NCBI GenBank assembly: GCA_025267735.1
Contig: CM046298.1
Location: forward strand, 35,959,264-36,023,263
Direction of reading: 5' to 3'
From: Mactra quadrangularis
Lineage: Eukaryota; Mollusca; Bivalvia; Venerida; Mactridae
Length of the DNA stretch: 64,000 nucleotides
This document shows, one piece after another, positions 60,301-64,000 of this stretch. A model generated the notes under the pieces. That model had not been told where the DNA came from, ran no database searches, and was given only the letters and a program-made list of their open reading frames with translations. Both the position numbers and the translations under genes were made by a program. The first letter of the stretch is position 1. Each line of letters opens with the position of its first letter.

Positions 60301-62609
60301 TATTTAATTACAAAGTATAACAGTATATACAAACTCAAATATCATCATCACTGTCGTCTGCATCGTCAAAATCTATACAAATTCTACACGTACGATTTTA
60401 AAGACGGGCCTCTGCTTTACAATTCAGTAGACCGTCGAGTGTTTATCTAAGCGACAAATTTACAGTAAACGCACGTGACTTTGTATAAATACACTGGAAG
60501 TATGACAATGTTATAATCAGAACAGCTTATTTTACCTCCCGCCGGATTTTTGATAAAAAATTCCAAATATTTTGCATTGTACCTTATGGAAAACTTTTTT
60601 ATTTATCTATTAAAAATTCTGAAAATTTTAATCCTAGAAGGAAAAATTGAAATAAGATTGTATTAAAATTTTTAGCAAAATCGCTGTTATAGTTTAAAAG
60701 ATATTTACGGCAAATAGGGGTCCAGCACTAACGCAAACGACCTATACTTGCTTTTCATTGACTTGCAATCAATAATCTTATGTCAACGCATGAAGTTTCG
60801 ACGAATCTTGCAGAAATCCGGGTGTAATTTTCTCCACAGGCTGCCGACGTCCTGATATTTTTTAAACACATATAATATTATATAGTATATAATTATGTAT
60901 TTTAAAAAATGCGAGGACGCCGACAGCCTGTGATTTGCTCTACGCCGATCTTTCAACATTTCCTCAGTCAATAAGGTGTTTGATCGACCCCTGTCTCTTT
61001 TTGGTTGGGTTTAAACTTAATGAAAGTATGCCCCGACTTGGAATTTAACCTACGACCGCCCTTTCAGAAGACTTGTGTGGAACCGGCTGAGCCGGGGAGG
61101 GGGCTTTTTGTCTTTTTTTACAAAAAATAACAACCTGGGCGGGAATTGAAGCCGGGGTATTTTGATTGACAATGCAGTACTTTACCTCTGCACTACAAAC
61201 CTTTTGATATAATGTAATTCTTACCCATTTTTAACTATGATAAATGTATAACAAAAATTAGTCAAGTATAAATCTATAAATAGTCTACGTAACTCTATAC
61301 TGGGTATATTATTATAATTAATAATAATACAGTCACACTGTCATGTAGCACTGATCGGTGCAGTCAACCAAGATGGCGGACCGAACGCTAATGAAAAGGT
61401 AAACATATTTTATTTTCTCGATTTCTTTAGCTTAATCCACATTTATTGCTGTATAATCAATTGTATTCAACCAGTCTTTACATTGGTGCATTGAAGGGAA
61501 CTTAGTACTTATTAGTAAAAACGCACGGCCACCCAGAGGAAGAGTTGTACAACGTTGTCTTGAAAAGCAGGGATCTGTAAATGTGGACTGGACAGCAATG
61601 TCATCTGCTTTCAATCAAATAGAGACATTTAAGGATGTATTACAAAGCCAAATAAGACACTGGAAATCTCTGATGACGTAGCAAACATGCTCATAGACAA
61701 ATGGGACTAATTCCTCACTCCTTAGTCAGGTTTCGGGAAACTCACTTGCAGCTTCAAACATCAATATAGGCCAGTAATTATTGCTAGAGGTGCTCATACA
61801 CACTATAACCTTTGATTTTGTATTTAGAACTTTGTGCTTAAAATAAGCATTTATTTTTCGCACCCACCCAGGCGGGTCAATCATTTTACCAATTTAGTGG
61901 TTAAGTCAGTCTGACTATAATTTATAGCGATGGATAAACGTATACGTTAACAGGGTAACATGAGAACCACAGGTAAATGTATCCTGACAGTGAAACTACC
62001 TTGCTATTGTATCTATCATATTAAAACCCGATCTAAATTTTCTGCTCGCGCACTCGCTTATTTCAGATCTTGATACTTCACAATAATGGTCACGTTCAGC
62101 TGACCTATACTTTTTATTATATTTATTACGCAATAATTGTGCTCAATGACTTGTTCACATCGTTAATGTGTAGATGTGGCTCATTTCACGAAGAATCGTC
62201 CAATCACAACCTGTGAATAACACACACCATCAAATTAACTCGCAAAACTGTTTAAAACAGAAATTACGAAATTTCGATAGTGTTATGAGTGTACCGTTCT
62301 TATCAGCAGTTTTACGTGTTAAAAATTTAGTAGCGCTCACCATCCCACCAGTATTATCAGTACTTTGATTTATTTTGCAAAATTGTTTAAAAACTGAACT
62401 TTGTCTTTTTTTATTTTCAGCTTGTTTCTGGTGCAGTTATTGGTCTAATAACATGGGTACTTGTAGAAAAAGAGAAGAAATTCAACAATGCTTATGATTT
62501 CTTCCTAGATCCAACCTGTGCTCTATGCCTTGCTGCTTGTATTGCGTTTGTTATATCATTTGCAGGATTGTTCGGTGAATTAAGAGAATACATACCTGCC
62601 TTACTTGTG
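57335..62609 (+). CDS. tetraspanin-like protein, first two coding exons (partial)
   Basis: Four-pass membrane organisers of the tetraspanin family. Exon 1 is 57335-57421 (MSALSNDPDRS, then SRLVKYILFMVNIAVF, the start of membrane span 1), donor GTAAGT. Exon 2 is 62421-62609 and opens with LVSGAVIGLITWVLVEKEKK, completing span 1, then a short extracellular loop (NNAYDFFLDPTC), span 2 (ALCLAACIAFVISFAGLFG) and GELREYIPALLV, matching the small loop G-x-LRE-N/Y of the family; donor GTACGT. The large extracellular loop with the CCG motif and spans 3-4 lie beyond, so identity rests on the N-terminal half. Exon 1 to 2 is split by a 5-kb intron rich in transposons. The lectin copy at 63619 follows on the same strand. 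Confidence 0.75.
57571..59038. mobile_element. 1,468-bp hAT-like element, perfect 8-bp TSD (tetraspanin intron 1)
   Basis: Ends TAGGGCTGGGAACG and its partner CCTGGCCCTA, with CGAATATTCG motifs subterminal on both sides. GTCTTAAT flanks exactly at 57563-57570 and 59039-59046. No long ORF, so it is non-autonomous despite its size. Internally ACATACAAAATGACTTT is tandemly repeated at 58071-58105. Confidence 0.88.
59100..59207. repeat. LINE-like 3' remnant ending in AATAAATAAATAAA
   Basis: TTTACTGTATTTGTTCAATA then TACTAAATAAATAAATAAAC resembles a retrotransposon 3' end with a short simple-repeat tail. No coding sequence left. Confidence 0.3.
59247..59970 (+). mobile_element. 724-bp TIR transposon C, copy 1
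   Basis: Ends TAGGTCGTTTGCGTTAATGC ... and its complement GCTTTAACGCAAACGACCTA, ~30-bp inverted repeats including GGACCCCTA, flanked by TA. One frame near 59607-59656 ends in an acidic DFDNTDDSDDDI stop, conserved in copy 2. No full transposase. TA duplication suggests a Tc1/mariner-like group. Confidence 0.85.
60016..60744 (-). mobile_element. 729-bp TIR transposon C, copy 2, inverted
   Basis: Same ends as copy 1 (TAGGTCGTTTGCGTTAAAGC and AACGCAAACGACCTA) with TA flanks at 60014-60015 and 60745-60746. Nearly identical to copy 1 in reverse complement, with only 45 bp between the two. Together they form a ~1.5-kb inverted repeat. Confidence 0.88.
60837..60930. repeat. 94-bp imperfect palindrome
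   Basis: CAGGCTGCCGACGTCCTGAT ATTTTTTAAA faces TTTAAAAAATGCGAGGACGC CGACAGCCTG across an AT-rich centre. A MITE or hairpin element of unknown family. Confidence 0.7.
61020..61105 (-). mobile_element. SINE-A remnant (reverse)
   Basis: GAAAGTATGCCCCGACTTGG and AACCTACGACCG match the complement of the SINE-A head. The rest is lost. Confidence 0.4.
61330..61436 (+). promoter_or_regulatory. ATGGCGG block, copy 2 (tetraspanin intron 1)
   Basis: CACTGTCATGTAGCACTG, AACCAAGATGGCGGACC and AAACATATTTTATTTTCTCG follow the same order as 16043-16150. Here ATGGCGGACCGAACGCTAATG opens a short frame that ends at AAAAG|GTAAAC, a possible donor. Confidence 0.3.
61457..61681 (+). pseudogene. coding-like 74-codon fragment, unidentified
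   Basis: Open from after TAA 61454-61456 to TAG 61679-61681. It reads NQSLHWCIEGNLVLIS, KNARPPRGRVVQRCLEKQGS, VNVDWTAMSSAFNQIETF and QIRHWKSLMT. Composition is protein-like, with mixed charge and Trp/Cys. No family recognised. It lacks a start codon and lies 20 bp after the ATGGCGG block inside a tetraspanin intron, so it is probably a relic of a retroposed or transposon gene. The opposite strand is also open over most of it. Confidence 0.3.
61682..62420. other. end of tetraspanin intron 1, no feature seen
   Basis: AT-rich, ending in TTTTTTTATTTTCAG before exon 2. The frame 62174-62368 has no motif. Confidence 0.45.
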
Positions 62610-62869
62610 GTACGTAGACTTTTACTTGTAAACTCATTATGTGACACGCTTGTTTTGTTGAGATTAATCAATTTAACACACGGATGACTGTTGCACATTG
62701 TAAACATGAGCCTGAACTGAATAAGGATATAATCTGTTATTTCTGTTTTTCTGTTTGTATCAAAATGATAGAAGCTTGGCTTGTATAACGCTTTTGAAGC
62801 TAAGTTTTTTCTATTGATAACTGTTTTGTCTTATGTTTAACTGGCTAAGACATGGACAATATGTCCACG

Positions 62870-63460
62870 GTTCGTGTAGTCTATTTAGAAATGTATTTTT
62901 ACTAGAGTAACATTTAATTGTTATTTGCATTACAATCCCTTTCACTTAGATTTCACTAAATATGACTTTGCTAACACTTAGTCCAGTTAACATAAATCAT
63001 TCAAACATGTGTATAAGAGATTATTTGAAAATACATAATACGTGTGTAATGCTGATCCAATTAAGACGATGTATGTGCAGTAATTCCAGATTCACATGTC
63101 TATGCAAAAAGCAATATTGCAATACGGGTTTCGCGTATTGCAACACATTGAAAATCTGCAATTTCGGTTTATATCGTATTGTTGCACCCCTACTATTTAC
63201 ATGTATATTCACGTGTGACATATGCGTTTCTGTTTTCATTTTTTGACACGTTTTTGATAAGTGAAAAATACGTTTTGATGAGCGTGGAAACATTATGTGT
63301 GCCATATTCGGCTGAAGGGTATGCCATATTCGACCAAATATATAACACGCGTGACATATTCGACCGAATATGTCACACGCGTGACATAATCGTTCTGTGA
63401 CATATACGGTCTACCAGTGGTGAATTTAAGACATAAAGCAAACACATCAGCGAACGAGTA
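62870..63460. repeat. lectin-copy-2 upstream region with hAT-like end and palindrome
   Basis: 62875-62965 resembles 45559-45665. 62990-63192 matches the right half of the hAT-like MITE at 33320 (AAGAGATTATTTGAAAATAC, TTGCACCCCTA). 63349-63383 (CGCGTGACATATTCG ... CGAATATGTCACACGCG) is a near-perfect palindrome within a run of GACATATTCG repeats (63290-63400). Confidence 0.55.
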
Positions 63461-63618
63461 GCTTTAATTGTCAAGTGTTGGTTTTTCACCCTCGCGCACG
63501 ATTTTGTAGAAAGTTAAAATAATTTTTCGTCTTTATTCTACTTTGTCAACACAATTTGTGTTGCTCTATATCAAAATTGGTATTCACATTTTTATTTCAT
63601 AAAAAATACAAACAGAAA

Positions 63619-64000
63619 ATGGATCTTCGAAAAGTGACTTCTTTCAAACTATTAGTTTTCTCATTCATATTGAGTGGACTATATTTGCGTGGATATGCCC
63701 TATGGTCAGAAGAAAAAGCGGAGCTATTTGATGCGATGATCAAAGAAACTCAAAAATTAAGAGCTAATGAAGAAAATCTGCAGAACAGAATGGAACTCCT
63801 GCACCATGCAGTAACAAATGAAAAAAATGCAAGAGCACAGAACTCTATGTTGATCAAGGATCTTGAGCTAGAAATAGACATTTATACTAATGAATGCAAA
63901 AGTGAAATTGCTCGGCTCTCCAACAGCATAGAGGAAAACAGCAATTTGATAAACTTGTTGAAGCAAAGCTTAGAGTTGTTATCTCCGGTTAAAGATATCA
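63619..64000 (+). CDS. coiled-coil F-type lectin paralogue, 5' part (runs off the window)
   Basis: ATG 63619 starts MDLRKVTSFKLLVFSFIL, a signal peptide closely matching the gene at 46726, and the frame stays open for 127 codons to the window edge. It matches the coiled-coil region (SEEKAE, LQNRMELLHHAV, IKDLELEIDIYTNEC, LSPVKDI). Differences: Trp instead of the Cys near the mature N-terminus, and about 25 residues of Thr/Pro-rich and basic sequence (53-78 of copy 1) are missing. The lectin domain would follow beyond 64000. The 5' flank is also similar (GTAGCTTTAATTGT at 63460 and 46565), so this is a segmental duplication, not a retrocopy. It lies ~1 kb after tetraspanin exon 2 on the same strand. 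Confidence 0.85.
   Translation, partial: MDLRKVTSFKLLVFSFILSGLYLRGYALWSEEKAELFDAMIKETQKLRANEENLQNRMELLHHAVTNEKNARAQNSMLIKDLELEIDIYTNECKSEIARLSNSIEENSNLINLLKQSLELLSPVKDI

Noticed and set aside
61432..61614. 60-residue minus-strand ORF
   Set aside because: The plus-strand frame over the same bases has more protein-like composition; neither is secure, and only the plus version is listed.

Overview
The window looks like AT-rich nuclear DNA from a marine invertebrate, most likely a bivalve mollusc. This is inferred from intron-rich genes with consensus GT/AG splice sites, a PBDC1 orthologue, a secreted F-type lectin pair, a clan-3-type cytochrome P450, tRNA-headed SINEs, and an interspersed element with the termini GGCCATGATGGCC and GCTCACCCTGAGC that I associate with bivalve genomes. 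There are no operons, bacterial genes or CRISPR. Much of the 64 kb is introns and small transposable elements.

Genes (all on +). (1) 834-8286: the last five exons of a cytochrome P450; the N-terminal ~200 residues lie before the window. (2) 36285-41668: a complete five-exon PBDC1 orthologue, probably with a non-coding first exon near a YY1-like site at 35820. (3) 46726-47691: an intronless secreted protein with signal peptide, coiled-coil stalk and C-terminal F-type lectin (fucolectin) domain, carrying the full fucose-binding signature. (4) 57335-62609 and beyond: the first two coding exons of a tetraspanin-like protein. (5) 63619 to the window end: a second copy of the lectin gene, cut off by the window and apparently inside or just after the tetraspanin locus. 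Weaker coding-like stretches are at 14691-14888, 16171-16410 and 61457-61681.

Mobile DNA. 8-33 kb is mainly repeats: an 83-bp satellite (to ~11.95 kb), a Pearl-like element with 290-bp internal repeats (12.86-14.15 kb), tRNA-derived SINEs of at least two families (21-32 kb and 40 kb), G-rich-ended MITEs, and palindromic MITEs, one of 74 bp with a perfect 8-bp target duplication. PBDC1 introns carry a mariner-like MITE, a 44-bp array next to a splice acceptor, a foldback MITE and a SINE with a 13-bp target duplication. 50.99-55.78 kb is a nest: a ~2-kb TIR transposon interrupted by a second copy of itself, a hAT-like MITE and a G-rich MITE, followed directly by a 5'-truncated LINE. Tetraspanin intron 1 holds a 1,468-bp hAT-like element and two ~725-bp TIR elements arranged head to head as a giant inverted repeat.

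The genes do not form a pathway. The main biological points are the duplicated F-type lectin with a coiled-coil stalk and the datable layers of transposon insertion. I found no clearly new defence or enzymatic system.
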